NCBI RefSeq assembly: GCF_003688495.1
Contig: NZ_REFH01000007.1
Location: 310,001 to 374,000, forward strand
Direction of reading: 5' to 3'
DNA: 64,000 nucleotides
From: Flavobacterium weaverense
GTDB taxonomy: Bacteria > Bacteroidota > Bacteroidia > Flavobacteriales > Flavobacteriaceae
The position numbers were made by a program, and so were the translations under genes. Shown in pieces: positions 53,637 to 62,918 of this stretch (position 1 is its first letter; the number at the start of each line of letters is the position of its first letter). Under the pieces are notes generated by a model. The model was given only the letters and a program-made list of their open reading frames with translations, was not told where the DNA came from and did no database searches.

Positions 53637-54488
53637 TTAATTATTGTTATGTTGTAAAATCTTAATATCCGTTATGCGGTCTGCAAAGAAACTACTTTTT
53701 TCTGGATATTTCAAAATTAATATTTCATATGCTTGAATCGCTTTTTGATATTTTTTTTGTTCCAAATAAACGCGCGCTAATGTCTCTGTCATAAGATATG
53801 AATTGTCCTCAGCATTTAAGTCAAAATTAACTGTAGAAGGAACTCCGTGCTTTACTGGCGAAATTTTAGGGCTGGTTTCAATAAATTTATCAATCAGTTC
53901 TGATTTCTTTCTTTTGTCAGCATCTATAATAGGAGCAGGTGGAGTAAATTGTGTTTCCTTTTCTCTTTCTATAGGTTGTGCGCGCGACAATTGCAACCAC
54001 TCTTGGAATGAATGTTGTTCATTTTTCGAAAAATCTAATGGTTGTCCTATTTCGAGTTTCTCTTCTACTGCTTTAGAACTTTCATCTGTATTAGATGGTG
54101 AGGCTTCTTTTATAGAAGTTAATATTGACTGTTCAAGTTTATTGATTTTTAAATCTACTTTTTGTTCTGGAATTACTATTTCGCTATCTATAACTATGAT
54201 ATCCATTATCTCTAGCACTTTTCTTTCATACAAACTTTTGTCGATAGAAGTAAAGGTGTCCGATGTGATGAAATCAAATAGAATAGATCGATCAGTAGTG
54301 TGAGCCGCTGTTGCCTTTAGAGCAGAATTATATTTGAAGCTACTTTGACTGTATAATCCTTTTAATTGAATAGCTCTTGCACTTTGAAAATATGGAAATT
54401 CATCCAATACCTTTTGTAAAGCATCAGTTTGCTTCTCATGAATTACGTCCGGTTTATTAATTAAATATATATAATCAGTAACATTCAT
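53637..54488 (-). CDS. TPR-containing protein of the lptE-secG cluster
   Basis: A 283-residue protein with one or two tetratricopeptide-like repeats near its end (about 225-275; LARVYLEQKKYQKAIQAYEILILKYPEKSSFF). A long charged middle has no recognised domain. The ATG at 54488 (MNVTDYIYL) is preferred over one 12 codons upstream. No signal peptide or membrane helix is seen. It lies between lptE and secG in an order conserved in flavobacteria; function is unknown. Confidence 0.82.
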   Translation of the reverse strand: MNVTDYIYLINKPDVIHEKQTDALQKVLDEFPYFQSARAIQLKGLYSQSSFKYNSALKATAAHTTDRSILFDFITSDTFTSIDKSLYERKVLEIMDIIVIDSEIVIPEQKVDLKINKLEQSILTSIKEASPSNTDESSKAVEEKLEIGQPLDFSKNEQHSFQEWLQLSRAQPIEREKETQFTPPAPIIDADKRKKSELIDKFIETSPKISPVKHGVPSTVNFDLNAEDNSYLMTETLARVYLEQKKYQKAIQAYEILILKYPEKSSFFADRITDIKILQHNNN

Positions 54489-54601
54489 TTTTTGAGTATT
54501 CAAAGTTCGATAATCTGTAATCAATATTGTACTTCAGAGAGTCCTTTAAACTATCTAATTCCTTAAAAATGAAAGGAAGCAATTGCTAACTGAAGAATAA
54601 T

Positions 54602-55105
54602 TTACCATTTAGCTAATGATTCATTAAAAATATCTTGAGTAATTCTTTCAAAGATATCTTTTAAAGCCGAGTTTAAAGTTGCTCCTGCTAATTGCTGTTC
54701 CCCTGGATAATCATAATAGAAAGAGAATGATTTTTCAAAATCGTCTGTTTCTTTATTCTTATTGATGAAACGTACATTAATTCTTATAGTGAGTCGGTTT
54801 TGAGCAGCTCGTTGATCTGCTGTAGCTGTCATCGGGCTTATTCGGTAATCGACTATTTCTCCTTCATAAGATAAATCAGCGCCATTTTTAACTAAGTTTA
54901 GATTTGTTTGATTTTGTATTAAATCTTGAAGTTCTAGCGTGAATCGTCTATCAATTCCGGGTTCAATTAATTCCGCATTATTTTGGAAAAAACCAACTTG
55001 GAAAGTTTTTGCATCAATTTTACCTGTTCCGGTAAAGTTATAAACGGAGCAACTATTTGTCGCTAACGCAATAAAGATTAAGATTAATAAATGTATTTTT
55101 TTCAT
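54602..55105 (-). CDS. lptE: LptE-like LPS assembly lipoprotein
   Basis: A 167-residue lipoprotein (lipobox ATNSC, C19) of the LptE family, which plugs the LptD pore that inserts lipopolysaccharide in the outer membrane. The YNFTGTGKIDAKTFQVGFF start and the later QRAAQNRLTIRINVRFINK region fit Bacteroidota LptE. It follows the sigma-54 activator gene on the same strand after 114 bp. Confidence 0.88.
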   Translation of the reverse strand: MKKIHLLILIFIALATNSCSVYNFTGTGKIDAKTFQVGFFQNNAELIEPGIDRRFTLELQDLIQNQTNLNLVKNGADLSYEGEIVDYRISPMTATADQRAAQNRLTIRINVRFINKNKETDDFEKSFSFYYDYPGEQQLAGATLNSALKDIFERITQDIFNESLAKW

Positions 55106-55219
55106 AAAGTTTGGTAAAATCTTTCATTTTAAAACTATTAGTTCTACTTATCGATTTAATTTTAAGCAGTCTAAAATTGTACTTATTTCCAAAAGTAATC
55201 TTTTTTAATATTTCTAGTT

Positions 55220-56476
55220 TTATAAATCGAATTGCTTAATTTTTCTATATAAAGTTCGTTCAGAAATTCCAAGCTCATCAGCAGCGGCCTTTCTTTTTCC
55301 TTTGTTTTTTTCTAATGATTTTTTAATCATCTCAATTTCTTTTTGTTCCAGTCGTAGAGTTTCTTCTTCCTCTATCGTCTCTGCAAAAAGGTAATTGTCA
55401 TCATTCTCCTGATACAAATCATCATTATGCTGAGTAGTAATTAAAGCTCCTCTTGGTTCTTCTTCGAAGTCAATTTCACTATCATTTTCTTTAGAGCCAT
55501 ATATTTTTTTGATCAAATTCTGATTTGTTTCCTGAACTTTAGAACTTCCGTTTTGAATCAATTCCAATGTTAATTTTTTCAAATCATTCAAATCACTTTT
55601 CATATCAAAAAGTACTTTGTACAAAATCTCTCTTTCAGTACTAAAATCGCTTTCGCTCTTTTTATCTTTTATAACAGAAGGTAAATTACTTCCTTGCTCT
55701 GGTAAATAAGATTGCAATGTAGCAGCAGATATATCTCTATTGGTTTCTAATACCGAAATTTGCTCGGCTACATTTCGCAATTGACGAATATTACCTCCCC
55801 ATCTAAATTTTTGCAAAAGCGGAACTGCGCTCTCGTCTAATTTTAATGGCGGCATTTTATATTTGTGTGCAAAGTCGGCTACAAATTTTCTAAACAATAA
55901 ATGTATATCATCTTTTCGTTCCCTTAAAGGAGGTAATACAATGTCGACTGTGCTTAAACGATAATATAAATCCTCACGAAATTTCCCTTTTTCGATAGCA
56001 TCAAACAAATTTACATTTGTCGCAGCAACGATTCGCACATTCGTTTTTTGAACTTGTGACGAACCCACTTTTATGAATTCACCATTTTCAAGAACACGAA
56101 GCAAACGCACTTGAGTTGTAAGCGGCAATTCACCGACTTCATCTAAAAAAATCGTTCCTCCATCAGCCACTTCAAAATAGCCTTCACGTGTATTAGTTGC
56201 ACCTGTAAAAGCTCCTTTTTCATGTCCAAAAAGTTCACTATCAATAGTTCCTTCAGGGATGGCACCGCAGTTTACTGCAATGTACTTGCCATGCTTTCTA
56301 TGCGAAAGAGAATGGATAATTCTAGGAATATTTTCTTTTCCCACACCACTTTCTCCTGCAACCAATACCGTAATATCAGTAGGAGCAACCTGAATGGCTT
56401 TTTCTATCACACGATTAAGCTTTGGGTCATTCCCAATAATCTCAAATCGTTGTTTTATGTTTTGAACTGTTTCCAT
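55220..56476 (-). CDS. Sigma-54-interacting transcription activator without receiver domain
   Basis: A 418-residue AAA+ enhancer-binding protein that would open sigma-54 promoters. Walker A GESGVGKE is at 41-48 and the sigma-54 contact loop GAFTGA at 88-93. The protein ends in a Fis-type helix-turn-helix (GKRKAAADELGISERTLYRKIKQF). There is no receiver or sensor domain at the amino end; residues 1-20 lead straight into the AAA+ core, so it is probably controlled by partners or is constitutive. A linker of about 130 acidic residues separates the AAA+ and DNA-binding parts. No rpoN gene is in the window. Confidence 0.93.
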   Translation of the reverse strand: METVQNIKQRFEIIGNDPKLNRVIEKAIQVAPTDITVLVAGESGVGKENIPRIIHSLSHRKHGKYIAVNCGAIPEGTIDSELFGHEKGAFTGATNTREGYFEVADGGTIFLDEVGELPLTTQVRLLRVLENGEFIKVGSSQVQKTNVRIVAATNVNLFDAIEKGKFREDLYYRLSTVDIVLPPLRERKDDIHLLFRKFVADFAHKYKMPPLKLDESAVPLLQKFRWGGNIRQLRNVAEQISVLETNRDISAATLQSYLPEQGSNLPSVIKDKKSESDFSTEREILYKVLFDMKSDLNDLKKLTLELIQNGSSKVQETNQNLIKKIYGSKENDSEIDFEEEPRGALITTQHNDDLYQENDDNYLFAETIEEEETLRLEQKEIEMIKKSLEKNKGKRKAAADELGISERTLYRKIKQFDL

Positions 56477-56518
56477 AAATTTTAGCCACGAATTATTATG
56501 AATCGCACTGATTTTGTT

Positions 56519-56893
56519 TTACAAAATGTATCTTTTATATTGTAATGATTTTGTTTGAAAATTTATTAATAAGCCAAGTTCAGATTTAGATAACTTCATG
56601 TAATTTAAAACTTGAGCAATGTGTTCATTTGAAAATTCTTTAACTGATTTGATTTCAATAATTAAATCTTGATTAATTAAAAAATCTGCATAGAACTTGT
56701 GTTTCAGAATATTACCTTTATATTCGATTAAGAATTCTTTTTCCCTCTCAAAAGGGATTTTATTTTCTTTCAACTCTAGCTCTAAAGCGTCTTTATAAAT
56801 TACTTCGAGTAGACCAGGACCGAGATTTCGATGGACTTCCATGCAGATTCCAATAATTCTATATGTTTCTTCTTCTCTATCGCGACTTTCCAT
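56519..56893 (-). CDS. GxxExxY family protein
   Basis: A 124-residue protein with the signature G27-L-L-E30-V-I-Y33 that names this family. The remainder has ELELKENKIPFEREKEF and LIIEIKSVKEFSNEHIAQVLNYM, which resembles a PD-(D/E)XK-like core with an E-I-K motif. The biological role is unknown; family members are scattered and often multi-copy in Bacteroidota. Here it separates miaB from the sigma-54 activator gene, which are usually adjacent in the order I know, so it may be an insertion. Inverted repeats lie on its miaB side. Confidence 0.88.
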   Translation of the reverse strand: MESRDREEETYRIIGICMEVHRNLGPGLLEVIYKDALELELKENKIPFEREKEFLIEYKGNILKHKFYADFLINQDLIIEIKSVKEFSNEHIAQVLNYMKLSKSELGLLINFQTKSLQYKRYIL

Positions 56894-56943
56894 AAATCGA
56901 ATTATTTCACAATGGTCATTAACTTTACTTCTTTAATTTTTTT

Positions 56944-57022
56944 GCCACAGATTAAAAGAATTAGAAATCATTTCTTCCTAAATTTAAATTAATAATCTAT
57001 GTAAATCTTTTTAATCTGTGGC
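56944..57022. repeat. Inverted repeat between the GxxExxY gene and miaB
   Basis: GCCACAGATTAAAAGA (56944-56959) is the inverse of TCTTTTTAATCTGTGGC (57006-57022) apart from one extra T, around a 46-base spacer. Such CCACAGATTAA elements are common between flavobacterial genes. It may also help terminate the miaB transcript. Confidence 0.7.
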
Positions 57023-57031
57023 GAATTTTTT

Positions 57032-58486
57032 CTAAATACCGTAATTCATTTCACCTAATCCAACTGCCTCTCCCTTTAAAGTTCCGCTAGTACAACTTGT
57101 AATTTTTACATTAATAAAGTCACCAATTTTATAATTCTCCTTCGGGAAAACTACCGTAATACTTTGCGAATTCCTTCCAGAAAACTCTTCGGTTGACTTT
57201 TTTGATACTTTCTCAACCAATACTTCAACCGTTTGTCCTATAAATTCTTCAGAACGGAACCAAGCGTGTTTTTGTTGTAGATCCACAATTTCTTGTAATC
57301 TACGTGCTTTCGTTTCTTCGGGCACATCGTCCTCCATTTTTCTTCCTGCCAATGTTCCAGGACGTTCCGAATACGAATACATATAACCAAAATTATATTT
57401 CACGTATTCCATCAAACTCAAAGTGTCTTGGTGATCTTGCTCCGTTTCTGTTGGAAAACCAGAAATCATATCTTGTGAAATGGAACAACTAGGAATAATG
57501 CTTCTTATTTTATCAATCAAAGTCATATATTCTTCGCGAGTGTGTAAACGATTCATTTCCTTCAAAATTCGGTTGCTTCCGGATTGAACTGGTAAGTGAA
57601 TGTGTTTACAGATATTAGGATGCTTTGCGATAACATGCAAAATACTTTCGTGCATATCTTGTGGATTCGAAGTTGAAAATCGGATTCTCATTTTAGGAAA
57701 ACCCACAGCAACCATTTCAAGCAATTGATCAAAATCTACTGCTGTAGCTTTTTGCATTTCAGATGCGTTTACAAAGTCCTTTTTCAATCCGCCGCCAAAC
57801 CATAAATAACTATCTACGTTTTGACCTAAAAGCGTAATTTCCTTAAATCCTTTATCCCACAAATCTTGAATTTCTTTCATTATACTTTGCGGTTCGCGGC
57901 TGCGTTCACGACCACGAGTAAAAGGCACCACGCAAAATGTACACATATTATCACAACCACGTGTGATGGAAACCAAAGCTGTGATTCCGTTGCTCATCAA
58001 TCGAACAGGAGAAATATCGCCGTACGTTTCGTCTTTTGACAAGATCACGTTTATTGCGTCTCTTCCTTCTTCAACTTCACTCAATAAGTTTGGTAAATCT
58101 TTGTAGGCATCAGGACCTACAACAAGATCTACTATTTTTTCTTCATCTAAGAACTTTTCTTTCAAACGCTCAGCCATGCACCCTAGAACTCCAACTTTCA
58201 TTTTTGGGTTAATACGTTTTACAGCATTGTATTTTTCAAGTCTTTTACGAATAGTTTGCTCTGCTTTATCTCTTATGGAGCAGGTGTTTACTAACACTAA
58301 ATCAGCTTCCTCAAGTTTTTGCGTAGTATTATAACCATTACTCGATAATATGGAAGCTACAATCTCACTGTCCGAAAAATTCATCGCACAGCCGTAACTT
58401 TCTATAAACAGTTTTTTAGTATTCTCAGGTTTATGTTCTAAGACAAGACTTTCGCCTTGTTTGCTTTCTTCAATAATCTTTTCCAT
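57032..58486 (-). CDS. miaB: tRNA-2-methylthio-N6-dimethylallyladenosine synthase MiaB
   Basis: A radical-SAM methylthiotransferase that modifies A37 of tRNAs reading UNN codons. In 484 residues the amino-terminal cluster cysteines C33, C69 and C103 and the radical-SAM cysteines C178, C182 and C185 are present, and a TRAM-like domain covers about 415-480. It heads the minus-strand run toward groL, with a good promoter upstream. Confidence 0.97.
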   Translation of the reverse strand: MEKIIEESKQGESLVLEHKPENTKKLFIESYGCAMNFSDSEIVASILSSNGYNTTQKLEEADLVLVNTCSIRDKAEQTIRKRLEKYNAVKRINPKMKVGVLGCMAERLKEKFLDEEKIVDLVVGPDAYKDLPNLLSEVEEGRDAINVILSKDETYGDISPVRLMSNGITALVSITRGCDNMCTFCVVPFTRGRERSREPQSIMKEIQDLWDKGFKEITLLGQNVDSYLWFGGGLKKDFVNASEMQKATAVDFDQLLEMVAVGFPKMRIRFSTSNPQDMHESILHVIAKHPNICKHIHLPVQSGSNRILKEMNRLHTREEYMTLIDKIRSIIPSCSISQDMISGFPTETEQDHQDTLSLMEYVKYNFGYMYSYSERPGTLAGRKMEDDVPEETKARRLQEIVDLQQKHAWFRSEEFIGQTVEVLVEKVSKKSTEEFSGRNSQSITVVFPKENYKIGDFINVKITSCTSGTLKGEAVGLGEMNYGI

Positions 58487-58502
58487 CCGCTAATTTAAAG
58501 TG

Positions 58503-58534
58503 CAAATATAAGCGAATTCAAATAAATATGACAA
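58503..58534 (-). promoter_or_regulatory. Bacteroidota-type promoter for miaB
   Basis: On the minus strand TTG (58534-58532), 21 bases, then TATATTTG (58510-58503). The miaB start is 17 bp further on. Confidence 0.72.
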
Positions 58535-59006
58535 GATGTCAGACTAAGAATTAACAAAACTTAAGGGAATTGATTCGGTGCCGCTGTAAAGGATCTATAA
58601 TCATAAAATGCTAATCAAAAATGTAAAATTATTTGTTGCTATTTTAAGCTTTATGTTTCAATCTTGACCTTTTGCGGCTCACTAAAGATATAGGTTTCCA
58701 AAGTTGCAGATATAACTTCTTTGATTTGCTTTTCTAAAACAGCAAATTTTCACTTTTTTAGTTCTGGACTTTTCACTTCAAATGAAGTTCACTGAACTCT
58801 TATAAAAATAAAACGTAGTGAAGTAATCTGGGCTATAAAAGTTGTATCGGTATAGAATTAGAATTTCATAAGTATTTTTCGTAAACCTATAATTATAGGT
58901 TTAACTATTTCAAAAAAAACTTTGAATTTAATACATCTCAAACCATCAATTCAACGCTTATTTTGACTTTTAAAATTTTAAAAACTCAAAATTTAAAAAA
59001 ATCATA
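58535..59006. other. Intergenic stretch between miaB and topA
   Basis: About 470 bp without a credible reading frame. The DNA is AT-rich with weak direct repeats; an in-frame open stretch from 58963 joins topA but contains the promoter, so it is not coded. Confidence 0.5.
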
Positions 59007-59014
59007 TACTTTTG
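59007..59014 (+). promoter_or_regulatory. Probable -7 element for topA
   Basis: TACTTTTG matches TAnnTTTG and lies 20 bp before the topA start. No TTG at the preferred distance is present. Confidence 0.55.
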
Positions 59015-59034
59015 CGGACACAAACAAACGGGAT

Positions 59035-61566
59035 ATGGCAAAGAATTTAGTAATAGTAGAGTCACCAGCAAAGGCAAAAACAATCGAGAAATTTTTAGGA
59101 AGTGATTTTCAAGTGGAGTCCAGTTATGGACATATTGCCGACTTGCCTTCAAAGGAAATTGGGGTGGATGTGGAAAATGGTTTCAAACCTAAATACGAAG
59201 TTTCTGCTGATAAAAAGGCTTTGGTTACTAAATTAAAAGGACTAGCTAAAAAAGCCGATATGGTTTGGCTAGCAAGTGATGAGGATCGCGAGGGTGAAGC
59301 TATTTCTTGGCATTTAGCCGAAGAACTAAAATTAGATAAATCAAAAACAAAACGAATTGTATTTCACGAAATTACAAAAAACGCTATTCTTAAAGCGATT
59401 GATAATCCACGTGAAATAGATTATAACTTAGTAAACGCACAGCAAGCACGAAGAGTACTTGACAGATTAGTTGGTTACGAATTGTCTCCAGTTTTATGGA
59501 GAAAAATTAAAGGCGGACTTTCTGCAGGACGTGTGCAATCCGTTTCTGTTCGCTTGATTGTAGAGCGCGAAAGAGAAATTCAGAATTTTAATGCTGTAGC
59601 AACTTATTCTGTTGTTGCTGAATTTACTAATGAAGCTGGAAAGTCATTTAAAGCAAAATTGCCAAAGAATTTTAGCACAAAAAAAGAGGCTGAAGATTTT
59701 TTAAGTAAAAATATTGGCTCTACATATAAGGTATCGGATCTAGAAACGAAACCTACTAAGAAATCTCCAACAGGACCTTTTACAACTTCGACTTTGCAAC
59801 AAGAAGCAGCTCGTAAATTGTATCTTCCGGTTGGAATTACGATGCAATTAGCACAACGTTTATACGAAGCCGGACTTATTACGTATATGAGAACGGATAG
59901 TGTAAATCTTTCTAAAGATGCAATGGAAGCTGCTCAAGCTGAAATTATTAAATCTTATGGTAAGGAATTTTCTAAGCCAAGAACTTTTGTTAATAAAAGT
60001 AAAGGTGCTCAGGAAGCGCACGAGGCAATTCGTCCTACGGATATGTCACGTCATACTGTAAATATCGATAGAGATCAAGCACGTTTGTACGACTTGATTT
60101 GGAAAAGAACATTGGCTTCGCAAATGAGTGACGCACAATTAGAACGTACAAACGTCAAAATTGAAGCAAATAATCATGGCGAAATATTCTCAGCTTCTGG
60201 TGAGGTTTTACTTTTTGAAGGTTTCTTAAAGGTATATCTTGAAGGAAACGATGATGACGATGAAGAGCAAGAAGGAATGTTGCCAGCGATGAAAGTTAAT
60301 GAAAAGTTGCAAAATAATTATATTACGGCTACCGAGCGTTATTCTCGTGCAGCAGCAAGATATACTGAAGCTTCTTTAGTGAAGAAGTTAGAGGAATTAG
60401 GTATTGGTCGTCCTTCTACTTATGCGCCAACAATTTCTACGATTATCAATAGAAATTATGTCGAGAAAGGAAATCTTGACGGTCAAGAACGTAATTACAC
60501 CCAACTTACTTTGCAATCAGGAAAAGTAGGAGAGAAGTTGTTGAAAGAAAATACAGGTTCTGATAAAGGAAAATTAGTTCCTACAGATATTGGAACAATC
60601 GTTACTGATTTCTTGGTAAAGAATTTCGGAAATATATTAGATTACAATTTCACTGCTAAGGTCGAACAAGATTTTGATGAAATTGCTGAAGGAAATGTAG
60701 ACTGGGCAGTGATGATGAAAGAGTTTTATGATCAGTTTCATCCAAATGTAAAAGATGTTGAAGCAAATGCTGAAAGAGAAAGTGGCGAAAGAATTCTTGG
60801 AACTGATCCAAAAACAGGTAAGCCTGTTTCAGTACGTTTAGGGAAGTTTGGACCTATGGCTCAAATTGGAGCAGCAGATGACGAAGAGAAAAAATTCGCT
60901 AGTTTGATGAACGACCAAAATATTGGAAACATCACTCTAGAAGAAACTTTAAATTTATTTCTGTTACCAAAGAATCTTGGAAACTATAAAGACGAAGAAG
61001 TTGAGGTTAGTAATGGTCGTTACGGTCCTTACATTCGTCATGGAGCAGCTTTTGTTTCTTTGCCTAAAGGGGAAAATCCTTTAGATGTAGATTTTGATCG
61101 AGCAAAAGAGTTAATTGATGAAAAAGCACTTGCTGACGCACCAATTGCTATCTATAAAGGAGAAGGAGTTCAAAAGGGCGTGGGTCGTTTTGGCGCGTTT
61201 ATCAAATGGGACGGTTTGTTTATAAATGTAAGTAAAAAGTACGATTTTGATAATTTATCGCAGTCAGATATCGAAGCGCTGATCGAAGATAAATTGCAGA
61301 AAAATATTGACAAGGTTTTACACAACTGGGAAGAAGAAGGAATTTTAGTTGAAAAAGCACGTTGGGGACGCTCTGTAATTACTAAAGGTAAGATCAAAAT
61401 TGAACTTAGCAAAGAAGTTGACGCTGCAAAATTAACACTTGAAGAAGTTCAAGAAATGATTGCTAAGAAAACACCTGCTAAAAAAGTGGCTGCTAAAAAA
61501 GCGCCAGCAAAGAAAGCAGTTGCCAAGAAGCCAGCAGCAAAGAAGGCTGTTGCAAAGAAGAAATAG
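59035..61566 (+). CDS. topA: DNA topoisomerase I
   Basis: A type IA topoisomerase that relaxes negative supercoils. From the ATG at 59035 it has 843 residues. The TOPRIM domain starts at once (LVIVESPAKAKTIEKFLG), with DEDREGEAI supplying the metal site. The catalytic tyrosine is Y284 (LITYMRTDSV). The carboxy part has repeats with KFGPMAQIG, NGRYGPYIRHG and VGRFGAFIKW in place of zinc fingers, then a tail of repeated AKK units, probably a DNA-binding extension. A longer frame from 58963 crosses the promoter. Confidence 0.97.
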   Translation: MAKNLVIVESPAKAKTIEKFLGSDFQVESSYGHIADLPSKEIGVDVENGFKPKYEVSADKKALVTKLKGLAKKADMVWLASDEDREGEAISWHLAEELKLDKSKTKRIVFHEITKNAILKAIDNPREIDYNLVNAQQARRVLDRLVGYELSPVLWRKIKGGLSAGRVQSVSVRLIVEREREIQNFNAVATYSVVAEFTNEAGKSFKAKLPKNFSTKKEAEDFLSKNIGSTYKVSDLETKPTKKSPTGPFTTSTLQQEAARKLYLPVGITMQLAQRLYEAGLITYMRTDSVNLSKDAMEAAQAEIIKSYGKEFSKPRTFVNKSKGAQEAHEAIRPTDMSRHTVNIDRDQARLYDLIWKRTLASQMSDAQLERTNVKIEANNHGEIFSASGEVLLFEGFLKVYLEGNDDDDEEQEGMLPAMKVNEKLQNNYITATERYSRAAARYTEASLVKKLEELGIGRPSTYAPTISTIINRNYVEKGNLDGQERNYTQLTLQSGKVGEKLLKENTGSDKGKLVPTDIGTIVTDFLVKNFGNILDYNFTAKVEQDFDEIAEGNVDWAVMMKEFYDQFHPNVKDVEANAERESGERILGTDPKTGKPVSVRLGKFGPMAQIGAADDEEKKFASLMNDQNIGNITLEETLNLFLLPKNLGNYKDEEVEVSNGRYGPYIRHGAAFVSLPKGENPLDVDFDRAKELIDEKALADAPIAIYKGEGVQKGVGRFGAFIKWDGLFINVSKKYDFDNLSQSDIEALIEDKLQKNIDKVLHNWEEEGILVEKARWGRSVITKGKIKIELSKEVDAAKLTLEEVQEMIAKKTPAKKVAAKKAPAKKAVAKKPAAKKAVAKKK

Positions 61567-61639
61567 TTAATCATCGCTCAAAACATCTTGTCATATTAAG
61601 CTAGTCCAAGGTTTGGTGACTGGATAAAAAAATAATTAA

Positions 61640-62791
61640 ATGGAATTTGATTTTCTACAACCTATTGACGACGAAATCCTAGAATATATCAGTGGATTGA
61701 CTTCTCAGCAATTAGGAAGCAAAATTGTTCTACACACCGATGAACAATTTCCTGATTTAAACAAAATTAAGATTGCAATTGTGGGTGTTTTCGATAATAG
61801 AGGAGATAAAAACGCAATCTCGGATATCGATTTAATTCCTATTCGAAAAGAATTGTACGGTCTGTTTCCTGGAAACTGGGACGCGTCTATCGCTGATTTA
61901 GGAGATATTTTAGCTGGTGATTCTATCCAAGATACTTATTTTGCAGTTAAAAAAGTTATTGCAAGTTTAATCAAGAAAAAAATTATTCCAATCGTAATTG
62001 GCGGTTCTCAAGATCTAACTTATGCTATTTATAGAGGTTATGATGAATTAGAACAGATGGTAAACTTAGTTTCTATTGATAATAAATTTGATTTTGGTAA
62101 AGAAAATGAAGATGTTTCTGCAACTTCTTATTTGACGCAAATAATTATTGACGAACCTAACAATCTTTTTAACTACTGTAACATCGGTTATCAAACCTAT
62201 TTTAATTCGCAAGAAGAAATAGATTTAATTGAGAAGTTATATTTTGATGCTTATAGATTAGGCGAAGTTTCAAATAATATTTCCATTTCAGAGCCTGTTT
62301 TTAGGGACGCAGATGTCGTTAGCATTGATTTAAACTCCATTAAATCCTCTGATTCTGGTAATTTTGTTTCATTTCAACCTAATGGATTTAACGGTAAAGA
62401 AATATGTTCTTTAGCTCGTTATGCTGGAATTAGTGATAAAGTTTCCTCTTTTGGAATATTCAATCATAATAATTTAGCACAAGAATCAGTCATTATTGCA
62501 CAGATAATTTGGTACTTTATTGAAGGATATCATTACCGCTCCAATGAATATCCTTTTGGAAGTAAAGAGAATTATTTGAAATACATTGTACCTCTAGAAG
62601 AGGAGGAACTTGTTTTTTATAAAAGCGACAAAACGGATCGCTGGTGGATAGAAATTCCATTTATTTCAAATGTTAATAATAAACTAAAAAGAAATACGTT
62701 ATTACCATGTTCTTACGATGAGTATTTATTGGCGTGCAATCAAGAATTACCTGAAAGATGGTGGAAAGCACAAAGAAAAAACATCGTTTAG
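61640..62791 (+). CDS. Arginase/formimidoylglutamase-fold protein lacking metal ligands
   Basis: A 383-residue ureohydrolase-fold protein. The three metal-binding motifs of the family are degraded: GGxH is GGSQ (Q124 in place of His), DAHxD is D147-N-K-F-D151 (Lys in place of His), and SxDxD is S228-I-D230-L-N232 (Asn in place of the second Asp). A binuclear manganese site is therefore unlikely, and it is probably not an active amidinohydrolase, although databases often label such proteins formimidoylglutamase. It lies just upstream of gldK on the same strand, which hints at a link with gliding or secretion. The gap to gldK is 127 bp. Confidence 0.85.
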   Translation: MEFDFLQPIDDEILEYISGLTSQQLGSKIVLHTDEQFPDLNKIKIAIVGVFDNRGDKNAISDIDLIPIRKELYGLFPGNWDASIADLGDILAGDSIQDTYFAVKKVIASLIKKKIIPIVIGGSQDLTYAIYRGYDELEQMVNLVSIDNKFDFGKENEDVSATSYLTQIIIDEPNNLFNYCNIGYQTYFNSQEEIDLIEKLYFDAYRLGEVSNNISISEPVFRDADVVSIDLNSIKSSDSGNFVSFQPNGFNGKEICSLARYAGISDKVSSFGIFNHNNLAQESVIIAQIIWYFIEGYHYRSNEYPFGSKENYLKYIVPLEEEELVFYKSDKTDRWWIEIPFISNVNNKLKRNTLLPCSYDEYLLACNQELPERWWKAQRKNIV

Positions 62792-62918
62792 AGCAGTTTT
62801 TTGCTTATTTATTACTCTTTTATAAAAAATATTTTGTTTACTTCAAAAAAATTGTTTTTTTAAAAAAAAATAAATAGGTTTACAGCCTTAAAAATAATGA
62901 ATAGATAACCAAATTTAC

